Assembly: GCF_018881635.1 (NCBI RefSeq)
Contig: NZ_JACVPY010000002.1
Location: forward strand, 277,374-341,373
DNA length: 64,000 nucleotides
Origin: Polynucleobacter sp. UB-Piko-W3
GTDB taxonomy: Bacteria; Pseudomonadota; Gammaproteobacteria; Burkholderiales; Burkholderiaceae
Direction: 5' to 3'
Shown: one piece after another, positions 9,002 to 17,641 of the stretch
How positions within the stretch are numbered: the stretch's first letter is position 1
How the letters are laid out: every line of letters starts with the position of its first letter
Position numbers and translations under genes: made by a program
The notes under the pieces: generated by a model
Databases searched by the model: none
Told to the model about the DNA's origin: nothing
The model's input: only the letters and a program-made list of their open reading frames with translations

Positions 9002-10588
9002 CTAGAGCACCCAGAAGTGATGGGTCCCATCCTTGCCTAGTTGATCCACTAAACCAAATTCCCAGTCTAGGTAGGCTTGCATTGCAGCAGGGTCGACGCT
9101 AGTACCCTCGTAAGGTCGCTTATAGCGATCCAAGGGTGGGGAGGCTAAATGACTAGGACCTTTCTCAAGCTCCAGACCTGCAGTAGTCCAGGCAGCATTG
9201 CCGCCTTCTAATACCAAGACTTCAGCCTTACAGAGAGATTGAAACTCTTGTGCAACAAACATGCTTAATTGGGTTGGGGTGCTCGTCAGCACATAGCGAT
9301 CAACTCGGGGAAGCTGTTTGATTGCATCAGCTAGTTGTGAACGCAAGGCATACCAACTTCCTGGAATATGACCCTTCACATAATTGGCGTGAGTACTGAA
9401 ATCTACTGCAATCGTATTGCTATCTGTCTTGAGCCAATGAGAGACCTTAGCAACATCCACGAATTGAACCTGAGGAAGCGTAGGCATGGGGGCTTTCCAG
9501 ACTCCTGTTTCACTCAGGTCAGATAACTTCAGGCCATCCACTACGTAAACATCCCACGCCATTTGCGCTAACCAGGAAGCTGGCATATTCGATCTGACGC
9601 TGCTAGTAGCATCAGCTAACACAATGCGCGCGCCGCGCACGGGTGCCACCATCTCAGTTTCTTGTACGAGCTGGCCGCCAGGCACGGAACGAAAGCCGGG
9701 AAGATGGCCCGCTTCATATTCTTCAGGTGTACGGGTGTCAAAGAAATAAGTAGTGCGCTCTGATTGCAATTTCCATTTCTCAATTTCGGCAAGATTAGTG
9801 CGTTTAACGTGCGCTCTGTCTGCAACCTTACGAGCCCGCTCTGAGGCTTCACTTGTGGTGTTCTGACTGACTTCTTTAAACTTGCGACTCTGACCCTTGT
9901 CTAATTCTTGTCCAGCAAGAGTCCAGCCAATAGTGCCATTGCGCAATGCATTGACTTCATTCGGAATGCCAGCGTTGATCAACGATTGTGTGCCGATGAT
10001 GCTACGGGTTCTGCCGGCGCAGTTCACAATAATTTTGGTTTTCGGATTCGGCGCAAGTTCGGGAACGCGCAATACTAACTCAGCACCCGGAACGCTAATA
10101 CCACTCGGAATACTCATCGTGTTGTATTCATCAAAACGGCGCACATCGACCACTACGACATCTTCTTGATCATCTAGCAGCTTCTTAACCTCTTGTGCTG
10201 ATAGCGAAGGGGTATGACGTTTAGATTCAACAAGCTCTCCAAAAGACTTGCTGGGAACATTGACGTCTCTAAATAGCTCACCACCAGATTTTTTCCAGCC
10301 TGGGACGCCACCCTCGAATGTCGATACATCCGTATAGCCAAGACTGATTAATCGCTGGGCTGCGAGTTCAGCATCGCCTTCATCATCATCCAGTGTCACG
10401 ATCGGAACATTTTTTCTAGGGAGTTTGCCGTATGCATCTATCTCAATACGAGAGAGTGGAACATTGGCAGCAAATAAAGGATGTTCCTGAGCATGCGGAT
10501 CTTCCTCGCGCACATCCAGAAAGGCAATCTCTTCTTTATTGAGAAGTTTGTTGCGAACAAACGCATAGTTTTTAGTTGGGATACTCAT
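9002..10588 (-). CDS. Four-domain rhodanese-homology protein with one catalytic cysteine
   Basis: The 528-residue cytoplasmic protein is built of four tandem rhodanese-like domains: about 5-105, 125-235, 262-365 and 375-475. Only the second carries the active-loop cysteine, Cys190 in CAGRTRS. The equivalent loops read TLDDDEGDAE (domain 1), ADATSSVRSN (domain 3) and TSTPTQLSM (domain 4), without Cys. Sulfur transfer would therefore rest on domain 2, with the others perhaps regulatory or structural. The sulfur acceptor is unknown. A selD gene lies 2 kb away on the same strand, but a link is speculative. Confidence 0.85.
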   Translation of the reverse strand: MSIPTKNYAFVRNKLLNKEEIAFLDVREEDPHAQEHPLFAANVPLSRIEIDAYGKLPRKNVPIVTLDDDEGDAELAAQRLISLGYTDVSTFEGGVPGWKKSGGELFRDVNVPSKSFGELVESKRHTPSLSAQEVKKLLDDQEDVVVVDVRRFDEYNTMSIPSGISVPGAELVLRVPELAPNPKTKIIVNCAGRTRSIIGTQSLINAGIPNEVNALRNGTIGWTLAGQELDKGQSRKFKEVSQNTTSEASERARKVADRAHVKRTNLAEIEKWKLQSERTTYFFDTRTPEEYEAGHLPGFRSVPGGQLVQETEMVAPVRGARIVLADATSSVRSNMPASWLAQMAWDVYVVDGLKLSDLSETGVWKAPMPTLPQVQFVDVAKVSHWLKTDSNTIAVDFSTHANYVKGHIPGSWYALRSQLADAIKQLPRVDRYVLTSTPTQLSMFVAQEFQSLCKAEVLVLEGGNAAWTTAGLELEKGPSHLASPPLDRYKRPYEGTSVDPAAMQAYLDWEFGLVDQLGKDGTHHFWVL

Positions 10589-10596
10589 TTTTTTAT

Positions 10597-11571
10597 TTAA
10601 TCTAGCTTGGCACCAGATTTTTTGACGACCTCACTCCAGCGTACGATTTCTTGATTGATATAAGTTGCCAGCTCAGGACGAGTCATTTTAGGGACGCTCG
10701 CACCCAATCCCGCCCAGCGCTCTTTAATTTCGGGCGAGGCTAAAGCGATCTGAACTTCATTGCTCATTTTTTCAACGATATCTTTTGGCGTACCTTTAAT
10801 GGCCCACATGGCATACCAGCTAGAGACGACAAAGCCAGAGATACCCAACTCTTGAGCTGTTGGCACATTTGGAAAGGCCTCGCTACGTTTATTGCTGGCC
10901 ACTGCTACTGCGATCAGTTGACCGCTCTTAATAAATGGTGCTGCGCCTGCTAAGGTATCGAACATCATATCCACTTGACCTGCCACTAAGTCTTGCAGCG
11001 CAGGACCAGTGCCACGATAAGGAATGTGAGTAATAAATAATTTGTTTTGCATCTTAAAGAGTTCACCCGCTAAATGCTGTGAGGTGCCATTACCAGTTGA
11101 TGCGTAGTTATATTTCCCTGGGTTCTTGCGAATCGCTTCCATGATCGACTTCAAATCATTTTTGGGAAACTTTGTTGGATTAACAACGATCACATGAGGA
11201 ACGCTACCAATAATGGCAATCGGTTCAAAGTCTTTAGTAATGTCATAAGGTAGGTTGACATACATACTTGGCGCAATAGAGTGATGCACCGCCCCCAGAA
11301 GCCAGGTGTAACCATCTGGCGCCATTTTTGCCGCCGCTGCAGCGCCAACCGTGCCACCCGCACCGCCGCGATTATCGACCACGATCGAGTCATTTAATTG
11401 GGTAGAAAGCTGCTTGGCTAGGGGGCGCCCAAAGGCGTCCACAGCCCCGCCAGGGGGGAAGGGGTTAATAAAGGTAATGGGCTTATTTGGGGATGGCCAG
11501 GCGCTACTCTGCGCGGCGGCCGACACTGAGAGGGTGCTGACTAGTAGTAAAAATAGGATATTTCTGAGCAT
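10597..11571 (-). CDS. Bug/TctC-family periplasmic receptor
   Basis: The 324-residue protein starts at the ATG preceded by GGAG with nine-base spacing; the ATG fifteen bases upstream has no such site. The signal peptide ends SVSAAAQ. The ligand loop reads FPPGGAVDAFGRP, followed by RGGAGGTVGAAAAAKMAPDGYT. The C-terminus VVKKSGAKLD is typical of the family. It ends eight bases before the rhodanese gene on the same strand, so the two may be co-transcribed. No TctAB genes are nearby, and the ligand is unknown. Confidence 0.9.
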   Translation of the reverse strand: MLRNILFLLLVSTLSVSAAAQSSAWPSPNKPITFINPFPPGGAVDAFGRPLAKQLSTQLNDSIVVDNRGGAGGTVGAAAAAKMAPDGYTWLLGAVHHSIAPSMYVNLPYDITKDFEPIAIIGSVPHVIVVNPTKFPKNDLKSIMEAIRKNPGKYNYASTGNGTSQHLAGELFKMQNKLFITHIPYRGTGPALQDLVAGQVDMMFDTLAGAAPFIKSGQLIAVAVASNKRSEAFPNVPTAQELGISGFVVSSWYAMWAIKGTPKDIVEKMSNEVQIALASPEIKERWAGLGASVPKMTRPELATYINQEIVRWSEVVKKSGAKLD

Positions 11572-11730
11572 TTTGGGTGTCTCCATCAGGATTCTAGTTA
11601 TTTAATCATTTTGGCTGAAATGCCGTTTCTAAGCGTTATCCCTGATAAAAAAGGCCATTTCTGAGTGTTTTTATGGGGATATACTGACTTCGTTGTTGGT
11701 ATGAATATTGATTAGATAACGGGAGACGAG

Positions 11731-11919
11731 ATGTCACAACACGATACATTGTTAGCTGCTTTTGAAACATATAAAGCTGAAAACGAAAAATTCATTGAAA
11801 AAGGTATTAAGGCATCTGCAGCGCGTGCTCGTAAGGCATTGCAAGAAATTGCTGGCGCATGCAAAGAGCGTCGTAAAGAAATCACCGCTACAAAAGAGGC
11901 GATGGAAGCTAAGAAGTAA
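11731..11919 (+). CDS. Histone H1-like (Hc1-type) nucleoid protein
   Basis: The 62-residue basic helical protein contains EKFIEKGIKASAARARKAL followed by KERRKEI, the conserved pattern of bacterial Hc1-like histones (KGNKAAGTRARK in relatives). It lacks the long Lys/Ala tail of chlamydial Hc1. The expected role is DNA binding and compaction. A GGAG site precedes the ATG and a strong terminator follows, so it is a short autonomous transcript. Confidence 0.72.
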   Translation: MSQHDTLLAAFETYKAENEKFIEKGIKASAARARKALQEIAGACKERRKEITATKEAMEAKK

Positions 11920-11940
11920 TTCTCAAGCACATTCATCCCT

Positions 11941-11971
11941 AAGCCTAGCTTTTACCAGCTAGGCTTTTTTA
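11941..11971 (+). terminator. Intrinsic terminator after histone-like gene
   Basis: The ten-base stem AAGCCTAGCT / AGCTAGGCTT with loop TTTACC is followed by a run of T. Confidence 0.9.
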
Positions 11972-11980
11972 TTTTCATGT

Positions 11981-12274
11981 TTAGATAGTTACTGCAAAGA
12001 GAGTTAGCTTCATTGCTCTATTGCGGATGGCAACTAAAGCTTGATACTCGGGGCTGTGAGCCCAAGCTTTTGCATCTTCTTGGCTCGGAAAAGTAAGTTC
12101 TACGAATGCGCCAAATCTGGCGCAATTTAGTTCGTTCCAAAATATCTCGGTGACACTTCCTCGGTTTTGAATACTGCCTTTGTAGGGTTCTACGGTCTGG
12201 CTAACCTTGTTGCGATATTGTTCAAAGGCATTTTGATCTGTCAATTCAATGAGTCCAATTACTTTTGCTGTCAT
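11981..12274 (-). CDS. DUF1330 domain protein
   Basis: The 97-residue protein has the ferredoxin-like dimeric alpha/beta-barrel pattern of DUF1330: VIGLIELTDQNAFEQYRNKV at the start and LTFPSQEDAKAWAHSPEYQAL before the C-terminal strand. Biochemical function is unknown for the family. It is divergent from the small cupin gene, with 57 bases between starts. Confidence 0.85.
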   Translation of the reverse strand: MTAKVIGLIELTDQNAFEQYRNKVSQTVEPYKGSIQNRGSVTEIFWNELNCARFGAFVELTFPSQEDAKAWAHSPEYQALVAIRNRAMKLTLFAVTI

Positions 12275-12331
12275 ATGCGCTCGCCTTTGGTAGTGAATGG
12301 AAAGAGTTTATATCTAGGATATAGTTGTGGC

Positions 12332-12601
12332 ATGAATCAGGCACAGTTTATTGAGATGTTGCAGCAGGAAGACTATCCCGATCCTGTTGAAGTAAGACAA
12401 GCCCCCAATGGATCCTTGGGAGAACATAGTCATCCATTCGCAGTCAAAGCTTTAGTGATTGACGGAAGTATCAATATCACAATCCAAGGCAATCGAAAGA
12501 CGTACTCCATTGGAGATGTCTTTCAGCTTGGGTTTGAGGAGCCCCATTCGGAGAGCTACGGGCCTACTGGAGTGGTCTATCTAGCTTCAAGAAACCACTA
12601 A
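12332..12601 (+). CDS. Small cupin-domain protein
   Basis: The 89-residue single cupin has the first motif within GSLGEHSHPFAVKALVIDGS, the turn SIGDVFQLGFEEPHSE and a closing strand. His residues in HSHPF, plus a later His in EPHSE, would bind the metal. The ATG at 12332 is chosen because the upstream in-frame region reads into the divergent DUF1330 gene. The 3' end overlaps the convergent selD stop by 15 bases. The substrate is unknown; such mini-cupins often resemble anti-sigma ChrR or quercetinase domains. Confidence 0.75.
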   Translation: MNQAQFIEMLQQEDYPDPVEVRQAPNGSLGEHSHPFAVKALVIDGSINITIQGNRKTYSIGDVFQLGFEEPHSESYGPTGVVYLASRNH

Positions 12602-13648
12602 AGGTTTCTCTTGTCGTTTGCTCATCTGGCCAATGACGCGTGCACCCAAGAAGTGATGTTGATTAAATATATCCAAGACTTCTTGTACACATTCAGGAGC
12701 ACAAGAAACCAGTAAGCCGCCGCTCGTTTGCGGATCAGTCAATAAAGCCAGTTGTGCTGGCGTAAAGTTCGCAGGAATGCCAACATTAGATCCATAGCTT
12801 TCCCAATTGCGACCGGAAGCGCCAGTAATCACTCCATCATTAGCTAATGTCTGTACATTAGAAAGCAGGGGAACTTGGCTCCAATCAATATGTGCCGTGC
12901 AGTCAGAGCCTCTTGCTAATTCCAGCATGTGACCCGCCAATCCAAATCCAGTGACATCTGTTAAGGCATGGACACCTGCTAGCTTTGCTAAGTCAGGCCC
13001 TGCAGCATTGAGCTTAGTGGTATTGGAAATCATCTCCCGATAACCATCATGGCCTAGCATGTCCTTTTTCAGAGCTGCTGAGAGAATACCTACGCCAAGC
13101 GGCTTACCTAATATCAAGACATCGCCAGGCTTCGCGCCAGCGTTACTCTTGACCCTCTTGGGATCAACTAAGCCGATTGCCACTAATCCATAAATTGGCT
13201 CAACCGAATCAATGGTGTGACCACCCGCAATCGGAATGCCAGCGCTACGACAGACTTCAGACCCGCCTTCTAGAATTCGGGCAATGGTCTTGTTGGATAA
13301 AACCTTAATTGGCATACCCACTAAGGCCAGCGCAAATAGAGGTGTACCGCCCATGGCATAGATATCGCTGATGGCATTGGTTGCTGCAATTCTCCCGAAA
13401 TCAAATGGATCATCCACGATCGGCATAAAGAAATCCGTTGTAGCTACGATCGCTTGAGACTCATTAATTTGATAGACCGCAGCATCATCTGAGGTTTCAA
13501 TGCCAATGAGCAACTCCTTAGGAAACGGTAGTTGCGGAACATTCTTAAGGATTTCAGAAAGAACGCCTGGCGCAATCTTGCAGCCGCAGCCGCCACCGTG
13601 AGAAAGGGAAGTCAGACGAGGTTCTGTAGTTTGAATATCTTGGGTCAT
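12587..13648 (-). CDS. selD: Selenide, water dikinase
   Basis: The 353-residue enzyme makes selenophosphate from selenide and ATP, the selenium donor for selenocysteine and 2-selenouridine in tRNA. The N-terminal catalytic loop reads GGGCGCK, with Cys21 and Lys24 matching the essential Cys17 and Lys20 of E. coli. The catalytic position is therefore cysteine, not selenocysteine. ATP-binding Asp motifs (TSDDAAV, VATTDFF, LTDVTGFGLAGH) are intact. No selA, selB or selU is in this window. The gene is 26 bases downstream of the helicase gene on the same strand. Confidence 0.95.
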   Translation of the reverse strand: MTQDIQTTEPRLTSLSHGGGCGCKIAPGVLSEILKNVPQLPFPKELLIGIETSDDAAVYQINESQAIVATTDFFMPIVDDPFDFGRIAATNAISDIYAMGGTPLFALALVGMPIKVLSNKTIARILEGGSEVCRSAGIPIAGGHTIDSVEPIYGLVAIGLVDPKRVKSNAGAKPGDVLILGKPLGVGILSAALKKDMLGHDGYREMISNTTKLNAAGPDLAKLAGVHALTDVTGFGLAGHMLELARGSDCTAHIDWSQVPLLSNVQTLANDGVITGASGRNWESYGSNVGIPANFTPAQLALLTDPQTSGGLLVSCAPECVQEVLDIFNQHHFLGARVIGQMSKRQEKPLVVS

Positions 13649-13674
13649 GAAAATATTTTATATCCGAAGAAACT

Positions 13675-14961
13675 CTATCGATTAAAGCTGCGCTTAGGAG
13701 GGCTGCTACGCTTGGCTGGAGCGCGACCAGATCCACCACCATTACCTGCAGCCTTAGGCTTTCTAGATTGTTGGTGCTGTTGGCTACGTAGCTGAATGGG
13801 TTGAGCAACGGCATTAGGGTCTGGCTCAAATCCTGCAATGATCTCTTGCGGCAGTTTTTGTTTAATCAGCTTTTCGATATCCCTGAGCATCTGATGTTCA
13901 TCAACGCAAACTAAAGAGACTGCGACACCATTAGAACCTGCACGACCAGTACGTCCGATCCGATGGACATAATCTTCTGATACGTTTGGTAGGTCGTAGT
14001 TCACCACATGGGGCAGTTGATCAATATCGATACCGCGAGCAGCAATATCAGTTGCTATCAGCGCAGTTAGCTTGCCTGCCTTGAAATCTGCTAAGGCCTT
14101 TGTTCTTGCAGTTTGACTCTTATTCCCATGAATGGCCATGCTGGTGATGCCATCCTTTTCTAATTGCGTCACCAGTTTGTTGGCACCATGCTTGGTACGA
14201 GTAAAGACTAATACTTGCTTCCAGTCATTGGTTTTAATCAAATGGGCAAGTAAAGGATGTTTCTTGGTTCTGTCTACAGGATGAATCAGCTGGGCAATGG
14301 CTTCATTTGCACTATTACTTCGAGCCACTTCAATTAATGCTGGTGAATTAAGTAAGCCGTCTGCCAAGGCCTTAATCTCAGTAGAGAAGGTTGCTGAGAA
14401 CAAGAGATTTTGTCGTTGCTTGGGAAGGGCGGCCAAGATCTTTTTAATATCGCGTAAGAAACCCATATCCAGCATGCGGTCAGCTTCATCTAAAACCAAA
14501 ATTTCAATGTGATTAAGTGAGACACATTTTTGTGACATCAAATCTAGTAAACGTCCTGGCGTGGCAACTAAAATATCTAAGCCACCAGCAATCGCTTTAA
14601 TTTGCGGATTAGCACCTACACCGCCAAAGATCACGGTTGATTTGAGTCCAGTGTATTTGCCATAAGTCTCAACTGACTCTTGAACTTGGGCTGCTAGTTC
14701 GCGAGTAGGAGTCAATATCAATACGCGTAAGAGACGCTTGCCTGTACTTGCTTTTGTGGAGCTGAGGCGTTGCAAAATGGGGAGCGTAAAGCCTGCTGTT
14801 TTGCCCGTGCCGGTTTGTGCTGCTGCTAGGAGGTCTCCTCCTTGAAGTACTGCAGGAATCGATTTAGCTTGAATCGGTGTGGGGCTGGTATAGCCTTCTT
14901 CAGCAATAGCGCGAAGAATGGGTTCTGATAAACCAAGATCTGTAAATAACATAGGGGCCAA
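13675..14961 (-). CDS. rhlE: DEAD-box ATP-dependent RNA helicase (RhlE type)
   Basis: The 428-residue helicase has all core motifs: Q motif [12 protein letters not shown] (48-55), PTRELA (85-90), DEAD (158-161), SAT (189-191) and HRIGRTGR (about 334). The C-terminal tail of about 60 residues is Gln/Arg/Lys/Gly-rich and probably binds RNA. Length and motif context fit RhlE-like proteins acting in ribosome assembly or RNA turnover. The precise subfamily is inferred. Confidence 0.9.
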   Translation of the reverse strand: MAPMLFTDLGLSEPILRAIAEEGYTSPTPIQAKSIPAVLQGGDLLAAAQTGTGKTAGFTLPILQRLSSTKASTGKRLLRVLILTPTRELAAQVQESVETYGKYTGLKSTVIFGGVGANPQIKAIAGGLDILVATPGRLLDLMSQKCVSLNHIEILVLDEADRMLDMGFLRDIKKILAALPKQRQNLLFSATFSTEIKALADGLLNSPALIEVARSNSANEAIAQLIHPVDRTKKHPLLAHLIKTNDWKQVLVFTRTKHGANKLVTQLEKDGITSMAIHGNKSQTARTKALADFKAGKLTALIATDIAARGIDIDQLPHVVNYDLPNVSEDYVHRIGRTGRAGSNGVAVSLVCVDEHQMLRDIEKLIKQKLPQEIIAGFEPDPNAVAQPIQLRSQQHQQSRKPKAAGNGGGSGRAPAKRSSPPKRSFNR

Positions 14962-15064
14962 TAAAGTATTGACCCGTATTCAATTAAACGACTATCCCGG
15001 TCAATGGGGTGAGCTGCCACGCTAGAGCGTTTGCAGTAAGAGACCTTATTTTAAGTCATTAGCC

Positions 15065-15493
15065 TTATTTCGCTAAAAATAGCCACTCAGGTAGTGCTTT
15101 GGGCTTGAGGGTGGTGGTATCCACGCAAACGATATTAATTAAAGCACTCACGATGAGCTCCATTTCAGCCTCATTGCCATCCTGAGATTTTCTTTTGGCC
15201 GTCTGCCTCACACTCACTTGAGCTTTGCTCCGACGCTCTATGATCTGATCAATTTGGAGTAGATCATCCAAGTAGGCAGGCTTGTGGAAATTCATTTGCA
15301 GATCTCGGACGGGGAGCAGTATTCCAAAGTCATTAATCAGCTTGCTTGGACTTAGGTCGAACTGAGCCAACCATTCTGCGCGACTGCGCTCAAAAATATC
15401 CAAATAGCGCGCGTGATAAACCAGGCCAGCGGCATCAGTATCGGAGTAACACACTCGATGGATGTATGGGAAGGAAGAATGAGTAGTGCTCAT
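15065..15493 (-). CDS. YbgC-like acyl-CoA thioesterase (hotdog fold)
   Basis: The 142-residue single hotdog domain has the signature CYSDTDAAGLVYHARYLDIFERSR (Asp near residue 18), as in 4-hydroxybenzoyl-CoA thioesterase and YbgC. Family members hydrolyse short or acyl-carrier-linked thioesters. It is not next to tolQRA here, so a Tol-Pal role is not implied. It is downstream of a GNAT gene on the same strand, 13 bases apart, and is probably co-transcribed. Confidence 0.85.
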   Translation of the reverse strand: MSTTHSSFPYIHRVCYSDTDAAGLVYHARYLDIFERSRAEWLAQFDLSPSKLINDFGILLPVRDLQMNFHKPAYLDDLLQIDQIIERRSKAQVSVRQTAKRKSQDGNEAEMELIVSALINIVCVDTTTLKPKALPEWLFLAK

Positions 15494-15506
15494 AAGTGAT
15501 AAGTGG

Positions 15507-15947
15507 TTATTTAGGTAATGACAGCATCATATTACGATGGGGAATGCCTGCTTCGTCATAGATAGGCCCCTCCGCTATAAATCCAAGCTTTGCATAAAAA
15601 GGAATTGCTGAAACTTGAGAATGCAGCATTAAGGTTAAAACTCCTTCTGCTTTTGCTAGAGCGATCAAGTAACTCAAGATGGCTTTACCAATGCCTTGGT
15701 TTCGGAAAGTGCTTAAGACGGCCATGCGACCAATTTGTGCATGATGACTATCTAGGAGAACTAATCGCCCTGTGCCTACACAGAGATCATGTTGGTAAGC
15801 TAAAGCATGCTTTGCTGAAGGGTCATGCTCATCGAGCTCCATATCCTTAGGTACCCCTTGCTCTTGTATAAACACCTTCTGTCGTATCAAGTAAGCTTCC
15901 TTAGAGGCTTCCTGCCAGGGTTTAATGAGAATTTCTAAGGGATTCAA
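15507..15947 (-). CDS. GNAT-family N-acetyltransferase
   Basis: The 146-residue protein has a single GNAT domain. The acetyl-CoA loop reads RNQGIGKAIL, preceded by the strand GRMAVLSTF, and the C-terminal FYAKLGFIAEGPIYDEAGIPH is typical of the ElaA/YjcF-like subgroup. The substrate is unknown. It appears to be the first gene of a two-gene unit with the thioesterase. Confidence 0.85.
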   Translation of the reverse strand: MNPLEILIKPWQEASKEAYLIRQKVFIQEQGVPKDMELDEHDPSAKHALAYQHDLCVGTGRLVLLDSHHAQIGRMAVLSTFRNQGIGKAILSYLIALAKAEGVLTLMLHSQVSAIPFYAKLGFIAEGPIYDEAGIPHRNMMLSLPK

Positions 15948-16092
15948 AGGATTCGGAAATTAATAGTAATTTTTAGTAGGGGTATAGCTTAATTTACCAA
16001 ATAAACGCAGGAAACTACACATGTCGTGGTTACAATGATTTGTGGTCCTAATTCGGGATCAGCCCCAACTACTTACTTGCTTAGGAGTTATT

Positions 16093-16674
16093 TTGAAAAA
16101 ATCGTTACTTGCTGGTTTATTTGCCGCAGCTGGCTTAGCTTTTGCAACTTCTTCTTTCGCTCAGGCGCCTGCAAAGATGCTGCCATTGGCTGCTGAAGTG
16201 ATTGTGCTGACTGCAACTGTTGATTCTGTTGATGTGAAAAAGCGCATCGTTGTATTAAAAGATGCCAATGGTAATTTGGCGCAAATGAACGTTGCTAAAG
16301 CAGTCAATGATTTAGATAAAGTTAAAAAGGGTGACGTATTTGTAGTGGAGCATGCCCAAGCGATTGCCGTTGGTTTAACCGCGGCCGGTAAGGATGCTAA
16401 GCCAGGTGTTTCTGGTGTCCGCTCTGTAACAGTAGCGGGTAAGGGCTCTGCTAAGCCGTTTGAAGAAATTACCGATACTGTTTATGCAACTGTGAAAATC
16501 TCAACAATCAATGCAAAAACACGTATCGTGACTTTCACAATGCCAAGTGGTGAGAAGCAGAAGGTAAAAGTTGACCAAGCTGTTCTCGGTCTTGAGAAAT
16601 TTAAAGTTGGTGATGACGTCATGGTTGAGTTTGTTGACGACACAGCCATTGGTTTCGTAACACCCAAGAAGTAA
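16093..16674 (+). CDS. Exported protein with two tandem beta-rich repeats
   Basis: The 193-residue protein starts at a TTG with AGGAG five bases upstream; a longer in-frame start at 16042 lacks this site and would spoil the signal peptide. The signal peptide runs from KKSLLAGLF to SSFAQ. The mature protein holds two similar units, about 38-95 and 128-185. Each has the layout 'xATVxxxxxKxRIVxxxxxxGxxxxxxVxxAVxxLxKxKxGDxxxVE', which suggests an internal duplication. The fold looks like a small beta-barrel. Function is unknown and location is periplasmic. Confidence 0.72.
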   Translation: MKKSLLAGLFAAAGLAFATSSFAQAPAKMLPLAAEVIVLTATVDSVDVKKRIVVLKDANGNLAQMNVAKAVNDLDKVKKGDVFVVEHAQAIAVGLTAAGKDAKPGVSGVRSVTVAGKGSAKPFEEITDTVYATVKISTINAKTRIVTFTMPSGEKQKVKVDQAVLGLEKFKVGDDVMVEFVDDTAIGFVTPKK

Positions 16675-16706
16675 CAAGCTACTCTGACCAAGCGCCAGAA
16701 GCTAGT

Positions 16707-16732
16707 AAAAAGCCCGCAGATGCGGGCTTTTT
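16707..16732. terminator. Bidirectional intrinsic terminator
   Basis: The stem AAAGCCCGCA / TGCGGGCTTT with a two- to four-base loop is flanked by A-rich sequence on the left and T-rich on the right. It can serve both the repeat-protein gene and the convergent tungstate-receptor gene. Confidence 0.85.
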
Positions 16733-16741
16733 CTTTATCTA

Positions 16742-17566
16742 CTAATTCTTAGCATTCGGAAAGAAGAGTTGCTCACCACCAATTTGGTAGCTGGCAATCA
16801 CATCTTGACCATTCTTAGAGAGCAACCAATCAATAAAGGCTTGTCCCTCGGCTTTTTTCACATGAGGAAACTTCGCTGGATTTACTAGCATCACACCGTA
16901 TTGATTAAAGAGCTTAGGATCGCCTTGTACTAGGATGACTAAATCACCTCGATTCTTAAAGCTCAGCCAAGTTGCGCGGTCTGCAAGAATATAAGCATTC
17001 ATAGCGGACGCAGTATTGAGAGCAGGGCCCATACCAGAGCCAGTTTCTTTATACCAAGCTTGAGTTGGTGATACTGTAATGCCCGCACCTTTCCAGTAAC
17101 GCAACTCAGCTGCATGTGTGCCGCTCTTGTCGCCACGAGAGACAAAAGGAGCTTGTGCAACAGAGATTTTCTGAAGAGCCGCCTGAATATCTTTACTGCC
17201 ACCCACTTTTGCAGGATCTGACTTCGGTCCAATCAGTACGAAGTCGTTGTACATCACTTCATTGCGTTTAGTTGCAAAGCCTTCCTCAACAAATTTTTCT
17301 TCAGCTGGCTTGTCATGAACGAATACGACATCAGCATCTCCACGACGACCAATATCGAGTGCTTGACCCGTTCCTACTGCAACTACTTTGACGCTAATGC
17401 CGGTCTTCATCTTCAAGATAGGAAGCATGAATTCAAATAGTCCAGATTGTTCTGTGGAGGTGGTGGATGAGACCACAATACTTTTTTCTTGGGCATAGAC
17501 CTGGCTACTGTTCATCAAGACTGCTACCAAGACACTAATAAATAGGTTTGAAATGAGCTTTTTCAT
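16742..17566 (-). CDS. tupA: Tungstate-type ABC transporter binding protein
   Basis: The 274-residue protein has a signal peptide ending VYAQ. The mature start IVVSSTTSTEQSGLFEF, then VGTGQALDIGRRGDADVVFVHD and FVSRGDKSGTHAAE, are the oxyanion-binding signature of TupA/WtpA-type receptors, which bind tungstate (or molybdate) through Ser/Thr hydroxyls. No tupBC follows. It is divergent from a ModE/LysR-like regulator, with 75 bases between starts, and modA lies beyond that. The specificity for tungstate over molybdate is by family resemblance. Confidence 0.85.
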   Translation of the reverse strand: MKKLISNLFISVLVAVLMNSSQVYAQEKSIVVSSTTSTEQSGLFEFMLPILKMKTGISVKVVAVGTGQALDIGRRGDADVVFVHDKPAEEKFVEEGFATKRNEVMYNDFVLIGPKSDPAKVGGSKDIQAALQKISVAQAPFVSRGDKSGTHAAELRYWKGAGITVSPTQAWYKETGSGMGPALNTASAMNAYILADRATWLSFKNRGDLVILVQGDPKLFNQYGVMLVNPAKFPHVKKAEGQAFIDWLLSKNGQDVIASYQIGGEQLFFPNAKN

Positions 17567-17641
17567 AAGATTTAATAAGTGGTTGATTAAAAGATAATTC
17601 TCGCATACATTAATACTTATTGAATATGCAAAAAATTACAT

